Below are positions 45,600 to 53,533 of a stretch of 64,000 nt of DNA, one piece after another. The translations under genes and the position numbers were made by a program. The DNA lies in assembly GCA_039990395.1 (NCBI GenBank), contig JBDXFZ010000146.1, positions 682,001 to 746,000 of the forward strand, in the 5' to 3' direction. This DNA comes from CALINF01 sp039990395 (lineage in GTDB: Bacteria > Pseudomonadota > Gammaproteobacteria > Pseudomonadales > Halieaceae). Within the stretch, counting starts at the first letter, position 1. Every line of letters starts with the position of its first letter. Under the pieces are notes generated by a model that worked only from the letters and a program-made list of their open reading frames with translations, did not search any database and was not told the origin of the DNA.

Positions 45600-47051
45600 T
45601 CAAGAGGCTTTGCGAGGTGTTTCCTGCGTTTGCTCCAGCGTGAAGTTGGCCAAAAACTCTCTCAGCTTGTCGCGTTCGGCGTCGTTTTCTACTGTAGAGG
45701 ACATCAGGTGAGTCGTTCGTGGTTCTCTGTCCAGGAATAATTTGCCGCTGATTTTGCCTGCCTCAGTAGCGACCGCGAGCCAGTTAATCGTGTCAGCGCC
45801 CTCGGCGGGAGATCGCAGCACAAGGCGGGTAAGTTTGTGGAAGCCGGGTAGGGCGTTTTCGACTCCCGGTGTATTTGCCCAACCAGGATGCATTGCATTA
45901 ACGACGATGTTATCGCCGGCCCATTCCTCGGCCCACTCCTCAGTGGTTACCATGAGCGCTCGCTTGGCTTTCGCGTAGGCCACACTGCCCGAATAGCCTT
46001 GCTCCGGGCAAATCAGCTCATCAACGTTTAATTTCTGGCTGTACATGCCGCCTGACACCACATTGATAACACGCGCCCCGCCGGCTCGCGTAAGCAGAGG
46101 TTTGAGTCCAAGCGTGAGCCGAACGGGACTGAGCAGCAAGAGCGCAAAGCTTTGCTCCAGTCCTTCAGCAGTCACGGCACGAGGGTTGAACAGCGCACCT
46201 GCATTGTTGATCAACACATCGATGGGTTTGTCGTGGCGGACCATTCGCTGAACAAGGCGGTCTACTTCCGACATAAGGCTCAAGTCGGCGATTTCAACAT
46301 GGATTTGTGAGTTGCCAGTGTCTCTGCGCAGTTCGTCAATTAGCGACGCCGCGCGATCCTCGTTGCGTATCACTAAGGTTAGCTCAGCTCCAAGCTCGGC
46401 GAGCCGGTGAGCTGCGGACAGACCCAAGCCAGAGTTGGCACCCGTTATGACCACGTGTTTGTCGCCCATCCAGGCCGACATGGGTTGCCAGCGGCGTCTC
46501 CCACGGCGAAAACCAGCTTTAGTAAATAATGCAAGGCCAGGCACAACCATGCTGTCTGCCCGTCGGTTGCCGGAAGAAATCTCTGGTACGGGGAAATCGT
46601 CCTCCAAAGCGCGTTTCAAGCCGAGCAATGATGCCTTGCCCATGCGCTCCATTCCTGACTGAGCCAGCTTCTCTGCAGAGCTAAATGCTTTATGGAATAT
46701 GAACGTGGCGCGATAGTCGATGTGTGTGCCGGTCTGCGTTTCGCTGAAGTGGATCACATCGTCCACATCAAACAGCGCGCATGTGCCGTGTAACTCGATG
46801 GTTTGATTGGGTACGAGCCGTGTGATCGTGTAGCATAATGTGACAGCGCCCACGGGCAGCTCGCACTTCACGTCAAAGCGTGTGCCGACGTCAATCGCGC
46901 CAGCCGTTAGCTTGCTCGCTGCACTGGCGGTTGCATCCCACTCGGTGGTAGATCGAAAATCTGCGACGTAGTCGAAAGCCTCATGCACAGGCCGTGGGAC
47001 GTCAATTTTTTCATGCAGCTCTATCATTGCTTTAGGGTCACCGTTGCTCAT
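45600..47051 (-). CDS. Fusion of an SRPBCC (lipid-pocket) domain and a short-chain dehydrogenase
   Basis: 483 residues. Residues 10-155 form an SRPBCC/START-like hydrophobic-ligand domain (IDVPRPVHEAFDYVADFRSTTEWD). Residues 195-480 form an SDR with NAD(P) motif TGANSGLG at 203-210, NNAG at 282-285, and catalytic Ser333, Tyr359 and Lys363. The SDR half resembles DHRS12-like enzymes. The fusion suggests that a hydrophobic ligand is bound near the redox site. First gene of a three-gene run with epoxide hydrolase and thioesterase. No signal peptide. Confidence 0.88.
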   Translation of the reverse strand: MSNGDPKAMIELHEKIDVPRPVHEAFDYVADFRSTTEWDATASAASKLTAGAIDVGTRFDVKCELPVGAVTLCYTITRLVPNQTIELHGTCALFDVDDVIHFSETQTGTHIDYRATFIFHKAFSSAEKLAQSGMERMGKASLLGLKRALEDDFPVPEISSGNRRADSMVVPGLALFTKAGFRRGRRRWQPMSAWMGDKHVVITGANSGLGLSAAHRLAELGAELTLVIRNEDRAASLIDELRRDTGNSQIHVEIADLSLMSEVDRLVQRMVRHDKPIDVLINNAGALFNPRAVTAEGLEQSFALLLLSPVRLTLGLKPLLTRAGGARVINVVSGGMYSQKLNVDELICPEQGYSGSVAYAKAKRALMVTTEEWAEEWAGDNIVVNAMHPGWANTPGVENALPGFHKLTRLVLRSPAEGADTINWLAVATEAGKISGKLFLDREPRTTHLMSSTVENDAERDKLREFLANFTLEQTQETPRKAS

Positions 47052-47300
47052 AGTTGCCTTTTTTACGACGGACTTCGTCTGTCAGTTCACTACTCACTTT
47101 GAGTAAATTATAGTCAAGGTGGTGAAAAAGTGTTCAATTTAGATTGTTGATCTGACACTTAAAGGTTATTGCAACGTATTGACAAATCAGAGAAAAACTA
47201 GCATTTTCGCTCAAGTGCTTTACACTTCTATGCTAATTTTTGCAGCGTCGACGTTTTACACGCTCGGAAACTGAAGTCACAGGGGAAAATAAGAAGAGCA

Positions 47301-47990
47301 ATGCCGAGGCAAGTTGGCAAACAATTGATGCGTGCCGTCGAGTACATGAGTTACCTCGCGGGCGTTGTGCTATCTGTGTTTTTTGTTGTGCAGTTGGCGC
47401 AGGGCGAAGTCGATCGACAGGGCGACATCGAGCAGTTTGAACAAATGGCGAGTCTCGATTTTTCTGAACCTGCTGCCCAAGTTATCGACACAGGGCTATC
47501 GGACGAAGTGGGCCAACCTGATATGACGCTTTGGGCGCCGGGTCGTATTGCGGACTACGAGGCTAGTTTGCAAGCGGAGCTGCCGCCGGTACTGGGCGTG
47601 TTACAAGTTGATTCGGTTGGCTTGAAAGTGCCGGTATACTCGACAGACACTGATTTGACAATGGATCGCGGTGCGGGTGTGATTGATGGCATGGCCTATC
47701 CACACGAACTTGGGAACATTGGAATAGCCGGTCATCGCGATGGATACTTTCGCGTGCTGAAAGATGTTAAGGTAGGCGACAAAATAGAATTGCAAACCCT
47801 GAAGGGGCCTAAGCAATTCATAATAAATAACGTGCAGATCGTTGAGATAAGCGACACGCATCTGCTGCAGGACACAGAAGAACAAACCGTGACCTTGGTC
47901 ACTTGTTACCCATTTTATTTTGTCGGGCATGCGCCGCAGCGATATATCGTTACTGCGTCACTCGACACAACTAATGTCGATCAACAATAG
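47301..47990 (+). CDS. Class D-like sortase
   Basis: Cysteine transpeptidase that cuts a C-terminal sorting signal and joins the protein to a nucleophile. 229 residues with an N-terminal transmembrane anchor (about 13-33, after a positive start), so it faces the periplasm. The sortase beta-barrel has catalytic His145 (GHRDGYFR), Cys202 (TLVTC) and Arg214 (PQRYIV). Class D assignment comes from the size, the GHRD context and the TLVTC motif. It stops 11 bases before the substrate gene, whose AGGAGG ribosome site overlaps this stop. The 249-base region upstream holds a TTGACA at 47179-47184 but no good -10 at 17 bases, so the promoter is unresolved. Confidence 0.93.
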   Translation: MPRQVGKQLMRAVEYMSYLAGVVLSVFFVVQLAQGEVDRQGDIEQFEQMASLDFSEPAAQVIDTGLSDEVGQPDMTLWAPGRIADYEASLQAELPPVLGVLQVDSVGLKVPVYSTDTDLTMDRGAGVIDGMAYPHELGNIGIAGHRDGYFRVLKDVKVGDKIELQTLKGPKQFIINNVQIVEISDTHLLQDTEEQTVTLVTCYPFYFVGHAPQRYIVTASLDTTNVDQQ

Positions 47991-48001
47991 GAGGAATTGA
48001 C

Positions 48002-48583
48002 ATGCAAAAGAAACTGGTACTAGCAATGGGAATGGCGCTTTCCCTGTCCGCAGGACAGGCGTTCGCGCAGAATACAAGCTCAGAAGGAATGGATATTGGC
48101 ACACCAACATCTTGTGCAGACCTGAACTGGTCAGCAGAAGTTCTGGCAGCTAATCCTGACATCGCGATGACTTGTCAGGCAGTGTATGAGAAAGATGGTC
48201 AATTGTTCGCGAAAGCGTCTATTGAAATCATTCGCGTACGTGGCAACCGCATGACCTTCCGTACTATGCACACAGACGGAAGCAAAGGCGACAGCCGCAG
48301 CATTACTCTGCCTGCAACTTGGCGCGCTGAAATTGGTGGCCGATCATATCGCGCCAGCGATTTGATGCGTGGTCAGCAGTTGAATGTTTATATCCCTGAA
48401 GATCGCTTCGCTTTGGCGGTAGAAGATTCTGATGGAGTAGACGCAGCTGACGTGGTAGTGATTGAGGAGGCAGCAGTTGAAATGCCTTCTACAGCTAGCC
48501 CACTGTTCCTGATCGGTCTGGCCGGCGGTGCTTTCATCGCTTTGGGTGGTCTGCTGAGCGGCGTTCGTCGTCGTCTGTCCTAA
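48002..48583 (+). CDS. Secreted protein with C-terminal sortase sorting signal
   Basis: 193 residues. Sec signal peptide with likely cleavage after Ala22. The mature part (23-155) has two cysteines (38 and 58) that could pair, and a beta-rich middle. The C-terminus is a sorting signal: MPSTAS at 161-166, a hydrophobic helix at 168-187, and a positive RRR at 189-191. This is the layout of LPxTA-type signals for class D-like sortases, with Met in place of Leu. An ideal AGGAGG precedes the ATG. It follows the sortase directly and is almost certainly its substrate. Surface role unknown. Confidence 0.88.
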   Translation: MQKKLVLAMGMALSLSAGQAFAQNTSSEGMDIGTPTSCADLNWSAEVLAANPDIAMTCQAVYEKDGQLFAKASIEIIRVRGNRMTFRTMHTDGSKGDSRSITLPATWRAEIGGRSYRASDLMRGQQLNVYIPEDRFALAVEDSDGVDAADVVVIEEAAVEMPSTASPLFLIGLAGGAFIALGGLLSGVRRRLS

Positions 48584-48600
48584 GACACACTCTGCTTAAC

Positions 48601-48623
48601 AAAGGGGCTTCGGCCCCTTTTTT
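48601..48623 (+). terminator. Strong rho-independent terminator of the sortase operon
   Basis: AAAGGGGC-TTCG-GCCCCTTT with the extra-stable TTCG tetraloop, followed by more Ts (six in all from 48618). It is 18 bases after the stop at 48583, showing that the sortase and substrate genes form a closed two-gene unit. Confidence 0.93.
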
Positions 48624-48684
48624 GTGCCTGCATTTTGAGCGGTGTTGCAGTGAACCGGTTTTGGGTTGCGAAATCTAAACCAAT

Positions 48685-49020
48685 TTACTCTTCAACCCAG
48701 ATCTTGCGTACAGGTTCTCCAAAATCATCGTAGATAACCTTTTTTCGCGGAGTAGGTAGGCGTGTCCTTTTGCGCGCAGGAGTACGCTTTAGCATGTCCT
48801 TGCGTCGCGCTTCGATCGTGGCAACCACTTCAGGTACAAGCGTGCGTGTGCCACTGGGCTCTAGAAACAGGCGCTTACTAGTGAAGGGAGAGCTTGTCAT
48901 TGCGTCGTGCCCGCTCAACCCTGTGGGAATAGCATCGACCTCTCCGCCATTGAGCAGAAACTGCTCAACTTCTTGCGTCATTGCCTTGCGGATGTCTTCC
49001 TTGGAAACCGGTTTTTTCAC
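48685..49020 (-). CDS. Hypothetical basic protein with a FLxxGGxVxxIPxG motif
   Basis: 111 residues. The segment EQFLLNGGEVDAIPTGLSG (about 20-38) matches a short helix-plus-GG motif that recurs in small gammaproteobacterial proteins, including the C-terminal region of SutA-like RNA polymerase-associated proteins. The middle is Lys/Arg-rich (ARRKDMLKRTPARKRTR), and the C-terminus reads DDFGEPVRKIWVEE. The function is unknown; a nucleic-acid or RNA polymerase-associated role is a guess. It is convergent with the sortase operon. Confidence 0.7.
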   Translation of the reverse strand: MKKPVSKEDIRKAMTQEVEQFLLNGGEVDAIPTGLSGHDAMTSSPFTSKRLFLEPSGTRTLVPEVVATIEARRKDMLKRTPARKRTRLPTPRKKVIYDDFGEPVRKIWVEE

Positions 49021-49106
49021 AGCGCTAGTGCTCTAGGTGAAACATTCAATTTTTAGATACAAACGCGCCAGTATACGCTGCTACCCCGGCAATTACAGGT
49101 GCAAGC

Positions 49107-50042
49107 CTATTGTAGAAATGTGCGCCTGAGCTTTGCGCCGGGACCGGCGTCTTGTAGTACTACCTCGCCGTTAACGACGTCTACGCCGAGGCTGCCTAGC
49201 AGAGGATCAAACTCAGGCATCGCGGTTGTATTGCGCACCTGTTTGTACAGTGGTGCGAAGAGAACTATCTCGTTTATCTCATCGAGCTTAGCGACCATGT
49301 GTGGAACCGAGAACGGCGTGTTGGCGCAGCAGCTATTCAATATCGCCAGGGCGTTGTCCAGGGAGAGTTCACCACCCGACTGCTGACGGAGGCGTAGATC
49401 AGCCGATAGAAAGTACCAGGCACCACTCCAGTAAACGCGCATATACGCTTTATTTTGACGTAGCGAGCTGCTTACGGAGTGCAGGCTTGAGCCATTGAAT
49501 TGGCTATTGGCTTGCGCGCGCATAAACCCGTCGTAGAGCTTTTGCCACATCTGTTGTTCAGAGATAACACCCGAACGCGCCTGCAGAAGGCATTGGTAGT
49601 AGCTTGCCAGTCCTTCACTAAACCATTTGTCACCCCAGCCGCGATAGGGGATCAGCAGATGAGCGAGTTCGTGGTAGCCGGTCCAGTTTTCTATAAGTTG
49701 TGCTGCTGTGGGTTCGGCGAGAGTATAAAAGCTAACCTGGTCTATTTTATCTCGATTAACCTGCGCCCAAGGGATCGGATCTGATGCGCCGCCTGAGGCA
49801 GGTTTTACCACTGTACGCCAGTAATCGCGAGGCCACTTACCATATACGTTGAAAAGAGCGTCGCTGATATGCTCCATCCATTGTTCAATTTGCCTCGCTG
49901 AATTCTGGCTGTACTGGGTCGATATATTCAGCTCTAAGGTTTGCGAATCTCTAGTGATAAGGTGGGTCTGGCTATTGTCCTGCGCGGCGCTGGCCGCTGC
50001 GATTAGCAGCGTCGACAGAATAATGACTAGCGGCCGAAGCAT
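49107..50042 (-). CDS. Exported gluzincin-like metallopeptidase
   Basis: About 311 residues from the ATG at 50042; a TTG at 50063 would overlap the upstream gene. The Sec signal peptide ends near residue 20. The zinc motif is His124-Glu125-x-x-His128 (YHELAHLL) with a third ligand Glu143 in WFSEGLASYY, as in M1/M61-type gluzincins. The HELAH-x14-E spacing is shorter than in classical M1 enzymes. The C-terminal half is helical, followed by a short PDZ-like end. The substrate is unknown. It follows the MBL hydrolase closely and may share its transcript. Confidence 0.8.
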   Translation of the reverse strand: MLRPLVIILSTLLIAAASAAQDNSQTHLITRDSQTLELNISTQYSQNSARQIEQWMEHISDALFNVYGKWPRDYWRTVVKPASGGASDPIPWAQVNRDKIDQVSFYTLAEPTAAQLIENWTGYHELAHLLIPYRGWGDKWFSEGLASYYQCLLQARSGVISEQQMWQKLYDGFMRAQANSQFNGSSLHSVSSSLRQNKAYMRVYWSGAWYFLSADLRLRQQSGGELSLDNALAILNSCCANTPFSVPHMVAKLDEINEIVLFAPLYKQVRNTTAMPEFDPLLGSLGVDVVNGEVVLQDAGPGAKLRRTFLQ

Positions 50043-50052
50043 AGTGTCAGAG

Positions 50053-51015
50053 TTAACTGTCAACCCGCGGTTTGAAGCCGGCCAGTTCGCCCATCCGCCT
50101 GAACAGCTCTACGACATCTGTACGAGTATCGTCATTGGCAAATTCTCGATAGAGGCTGTCTACATTAACGGCAATTCGCTCTGGTTCCGACCATGCGCTG
50201 TACTCAGACAAGGCGATATCCTGAGCTGCCTCCCAGGCACTCATGCCACCGTCGTAGCGCATTTTTGCTTGGTCCCTCACGTACTCCAAGTACTGGCGAA
50301 CCTTGCGTACACCTGACTTGTCAGTGATGGGGCCGTGCCCGGGCACGATATGATCGACATCCATGCTTTCGATTCTGCGGCAGGCGCTGATCCAGTTAGC
50401 GACAGGGCCCTCCCAGATAAGAGGCGTACCGTCGATAAATAGTATGTCCCCGGTGAAGACTGTTTTGTCTGCCGGAGAGTGCACCAGTATATCGCCGCGT
50501 GTGTGTGCGGGGCCTACCTCTACCATGTGAATGGGCTTGTCGCCCACGTGCATATGTAGCTCACCGTCAAAGGTTTTTGTTGGCGGTGTGTAGTTAATGC
50601 CATGAAAATTGAACGCGCCAAAACAGTGGATAAAATACTCACCAACTGGCCCCATCGTCTTGGCGGCATCCATGATAGCGGCCAGTCCCTCTGGCGGCAG
50701 TTCATCCATCTCTGCAGCCGATGCGCTCGAAGCAATAATGTCGGCTCCCGTTACCAGCTCATTACCGTGACAGTGATCGCCATTAGCATGTGTGTTGACC
50801 AATGTGTTGATGTTGGCTGTGCAGGGCTGTACATCGCGCATAGCCTTGAGCATGGTTTGGGTGAGATCCAGATCAAACAGTGTATCAACCAGGATCGACT
50901 CCTCGCCATCCACTACCAATCCGGCGTTACTCCAACCCCAGGTGCCTTGAGGAGCCAGCCATGCATAGGCACCATTGGATAGGTCAATAAGACCAGCGAC
51001 TGGGTTCTTTTGCAT
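50053..51015 (-). CDS. MBL-fold metallo-hydrolase
   Basis: 320 residues. The metal motif reads THANGDH (His76-x-Asn78-x-Asp80-His81), so the second His of the usual HxHxDH is Asn, as seen in some subfamilies. Further ligands are GPAHTRGD and PGHGPITD. No signal peptide is visible. A C-terminal region of about 70 residues follows the hydrolase fold. Substrate is unknown. It is divergent from the alpha/beta hydrolase at 51136. Confidence 0.87.
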   Translation of the reverse strand: MQKNPVAGLIDLSNGAYAWLAPQGTWGWSNAGLVVDGEESILVDTLFDLDLTQTMLKAMRDVQPCTANINTLVNTHANGDHCHGNELVTGADIIASSASAAEMDELPPEGLAAIMDAAKTMGPVGEYFIHCFGAFNFHGINYTPPTKTFDGELHMHVGDKPIHMVEVGPAHTRGDILVHSPADKTVFTGDILFIDGTPLIWEGPVANWISACRRIESMDVDHIVPGHGPITDKSGVRKVRQYLEYVRDQAKMRYDGGMSAWEAAQDIALSEYSAWSEPERIAVNVDSLYREFANDDTRTDVVELFRRMGELAGFKPRVDS

Positions 51016-51135
51016 GTTTAGTCCCTCTTAATCAGAAAGTCATGGTACCCAAATCTGTATGGATCTGCTGCCCCGATTTTGTCTGGCCCGCGTTGTCTGT
51101 TTTAATGCAACAAATTCTGTCAGTAAGGACATTGC

Positions 51136-52209
51136 ATGATCTGGTTTCTCATACTACTCGCTGCGCTCGTCGTGTTCAGCTATGTCTATCTGCGCGGTGA
51201 GGATCTGAGCTATCTGGATGCCCCTAATCCACCCATGCCTGCCGGTGAACCCAGCGCCGAGCACCATGAGGTCGTTGCTTCGCTTGGCGAGTTCTCCAGC
51301 GCGGCCAATTCTGGGCCTCGCAAGGATCGTGTCAGGACAATGCGCGAACTGATGGACGCCATGAGTGACGACCGCGAGTTTGTGAGTGAATTCAGAGCAG
51401 TAGACCATGGTGGCGTTAGGGGCGAATGGGTATTGGCCCCCGGGGTCGATGCCAGGCGTCGGGTCCTGTACATTCACGGTGGAGCCTGGATTGCGGGTAG
51501 CCCCAAGAGTCACCGAGCGATAACTAATCGCCTCTCGGTTGATTTGAACGCGGCCGTTTTCTCGTTGGATTATCGCTTGATGCCTGAGTATCGGCGCATG
51601 GCTGGCATCTTTGATTGTCAAAATGCCTATCGCTGGATCCTCGACAACGGGCCCGATGGCAAGGAAGAGCTCGACTTCCTGCTGGTTGGTGGAGACTCTG
51701 CTGGGGGTAGTCTGACGCTGGTCACGCTGGCCTGGGCTAGAGATCAAAATTTACGTCTAGCCGATGCCAGTATAGCGTTCTCACCATCTACAGACGTCAC
51801 CATGACTTCTCCAAGCCTGTTTGCGAATATTCCCACTGATCCCATGTTGGGGCCGGCCTTTGGATCGCTCTCGAAGGTACCCAAGTTGGTGCTGTGGTGG
51901 AGCACCTGGGTCACTTCCCGCATGCGCCCATCCGACCCCTTGGTATCACCACTGCGCGGAGATCTATCAGGGTTGCCTCCCATTCTGGTTCTGGTGAGTG
52001 AGCAAGAAATGTTGTTCGACGATGCCTATCGTTATGTAACGAAAGCACAGGCCGCTGGTTCACCGGTAGAACTCCAGAGTTGGCCTTACATGGTCCACGT
52101 GTGGCCTATCTTCAATCCCGAGTTACCCGAGGCAGAAGAAGCATTTGCCAATATAGCGGAGTTTGTCGACAGTGCGAGTGGGACTCTACCGGGAGAGAAC
52201 GCAGCGTGA
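51136..52209 (+). CDS. Alpha/beta hydrolase, hormone-sensitive lipase family
   Basis: 357 residues with an N-terminal hydrophobic anchor (about 2-19). The HSL-family oxyanion motif HGGAW is at 114-118 and the nucleophile is Ser188 in GDSAGG. The acid is expected in the LVSEQEMLFDD segment and the His in YMVHVWPIF. An esterase acting on short to medium acyl esters. Its stop overlaps the plsC start (GTGA), so it is translationally coupled to an acyltransferase, pointing to a lipid context. Confidence 0.9.
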   Translation: MIWFLILLAALVVFSYVYLRGEDLSYLDAPNPPMPAGEPSAEHHEVVASLGEFSSAANSGPRKDRVRTMRELMDAMSDDREFVSEFRAVDHGGVRGEWVLAPGVDARRRVLYIHGGAWIAGSPKSHRAITNRLSVDLNAAVFSLDYRLMPEYRRMAGIFDCQNAYRWILDNGPDGKEELDFLLVGGDSAGGSLTLVTLAWARDQNLRLADASIAFSPSTDVTMTSPSLFANIPTDPMLGPAFGSLSKVPKLVLWWSTWVTSRMRPSDPLVSPLRGDLSGLPPILVLVSEQEMLFDDAYRYVTKAQAAGSPVELQSWPYMVHVWPIFNPELPEAEEAFANIAEFVDSASGTLPGENAA

Positions 52210-52946
52210 ACGCAATCCGTTCAATTTTGGTGTTCACGTGGATTGCGATATCGATTATTCCGTTCGGGCTATTGTTGGTTTTTTGCTCCTTATTCTTGCG
52301 GGACGATAAGCTGTGGTGGTGGTTTGCCGCGCCCTGGCTGCGGCTTTCAATCGGTGCCACTCGTATTATTGGTGGTGTTAAGTATCGCGTGCAAGGCGAA
52401 GAAAACCTGCCTTCTCGTTCGGATATGCAGCGCGTCATTCTCTGCCCCAAGCATCAGTCGACCTGGGAAACCTTCTACTTCCCCAGTATGACCCCGCATG
52501 CGCTGGCCTATGTTTTTAAGCAGGAGTTGCTGCGCATTCCCGTGTTTGGTTGGTCGATTGGTAGACTGGGCATGATTCACATCGATCGTAGCAAGCGCTC
52601 TGAGGCTTGGGCCAAAGTGGCGGAGCAGGGCAAAATACTGATGGATCGCGGAAAGTGGGTAATTATGTTCCCCGAGGGCACACGGATAGAACGTGGCAAA
52701 AAGGGCGCTTACAAGGTTGGTGCTACCCGTTTGGCGGTAGCGACTGATGCGCAGGTGATCCCCATAGCGGTTACCTCGGCGCGGTGTTGGCCGAGACGCT
52801 CTTTTCGATTCATCCCCGGTACCATTGACGTGTCTATCGGCAAGCCGATAAGCGCGACCGGACGTGAACCGCAAGAGATGATGGAAGAGATAGAGGCCTG
52901 GATCGAGTCTGAAATGCACCGTTTGGATCCAGACGCATACGCCTGA
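52206..52946 (+). CDS. plsC: 1-acyl-sn-glycerol-3-phosphate acyltransferase (PlsC type)
   Basis: Adds an acyl chain to lysophosphatidic acid at the inner membrane. 246 residues from a GTG that overlaps the upstream stop by four bases; an earlier in-frame ATG at 52080 lies inside the hydrolase gene and is rejected. A TM helix covers about 8-29. Motif I is His83-x4-Glu88 (KHQSTWETF), the HX4E form seen in this subgroup, and motif III is FPEGTR. It ends two bases from the convergent Lrp gene. Confidence 0.9.
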   Translation: MNAIRSILVFTWIAISIIPFGLLLVFCSLFLRDDKLWWWFAAPWLRLSIGATRIIGGVKYRVQGEENLPSRSDMQRVILCPKHQSTWETFYFPSMTPHALAYVFKQELLRIPVFGWSIGRLGMIHIDRSKRSEAWAKVAEQGKILMDRGKWVIMFPEGTRIERGKKGAYKVGATRLAVATDAQVIPIAVTSARCWPRRSFRFIPGTIDVSIGKPISATGREPQEMMEEIEAWIESEMHRLDPDAYA

Positions 52947-52948
52947 GA

Positions 52949-53383
52949 CTATCGGCTTAATTTTGTGGATAGCACAATGGATGTCGTGGTTTTCTCGACG
53001 CCCTGCAGTTGTCCTATTTCATCCAGTACCTGGTCCATCGTTTCTGTTGTGGGTGTCTCCAACGTAGTGACCAGATCATAAACCCCGCTAACGGTTTGCA
53101 GTGTGCGCACAGCTGGGATTTCCGATAGCGCATCCACTATTTTGGGTCCATGTTTGGGATTGACCTGAATCATTACATGCGCGCTGATCTGCCGCCCGCT
53201 AAAGCCCGGGCTGTAACGAATCGTGTAGCCCTCAATGATATTGCGCCTCTCAAGGCGGCGTAGCCGATCCTGAACAGTGCTGCGAGAGATATCCAGTTCG
53301 CGAGCTAAAGCGCTGGTGGGTGATCGGCTGTTTTGGCGCAGTAGCGCCAGCAGGCGAGTATCTGTTCCGTCGAGGTTGTCCAT
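52949..53383 (-). CDS. Lrp/AsnC family transcriptional regulator
   Basis: 144 residues. A winged helix-turn-helix (about 5-58, with SPTSALARELDISRSTVQDRLRRLE) precedes the RAM ligand-binding domain (GLY-type 'VSGVYDLVTTLETPT'). It probably senses an amino acid. It is divergent from the Orn/Lys/Arg decarboxylase across a 150-base gap, which suggests that it regulates that gene. Confidence 0.93.
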   Translation of the reverse strand: MDNLDGTDTRLLALLRQNSRSPTSALARELDISRSTVQDRLRRLERRNIIEGYTIRYSPGFSGRQISAHVMIQVNPKHGPKIVDALSEIPAVRTLQTVSGVYDLVTTLETPTTETMDQVLDEIGQLQGVEKTTTSIVLSTKLSR

Positions 53384-53533
53384 AGTGACGACTTATCCGT
53401 TAAAATGATGTTTATATTACTCCAATCCGTCAGATTATCCATTCAGATTGCCGCTCGACGGCTGTACACTAGCGGCTAGAACACCGCACCCGGCAAACGC
53501 CGCAGTAGGCGGGATAGTGAGCGGGTGGGGTCG

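Noticed and set aside
52080..52205. Upstream in-frame start for plsC
   Set aside because: Lies wholly inside the hydrolase gene; the GTG at 52206 overlaps its stop and gives the expected TM start.
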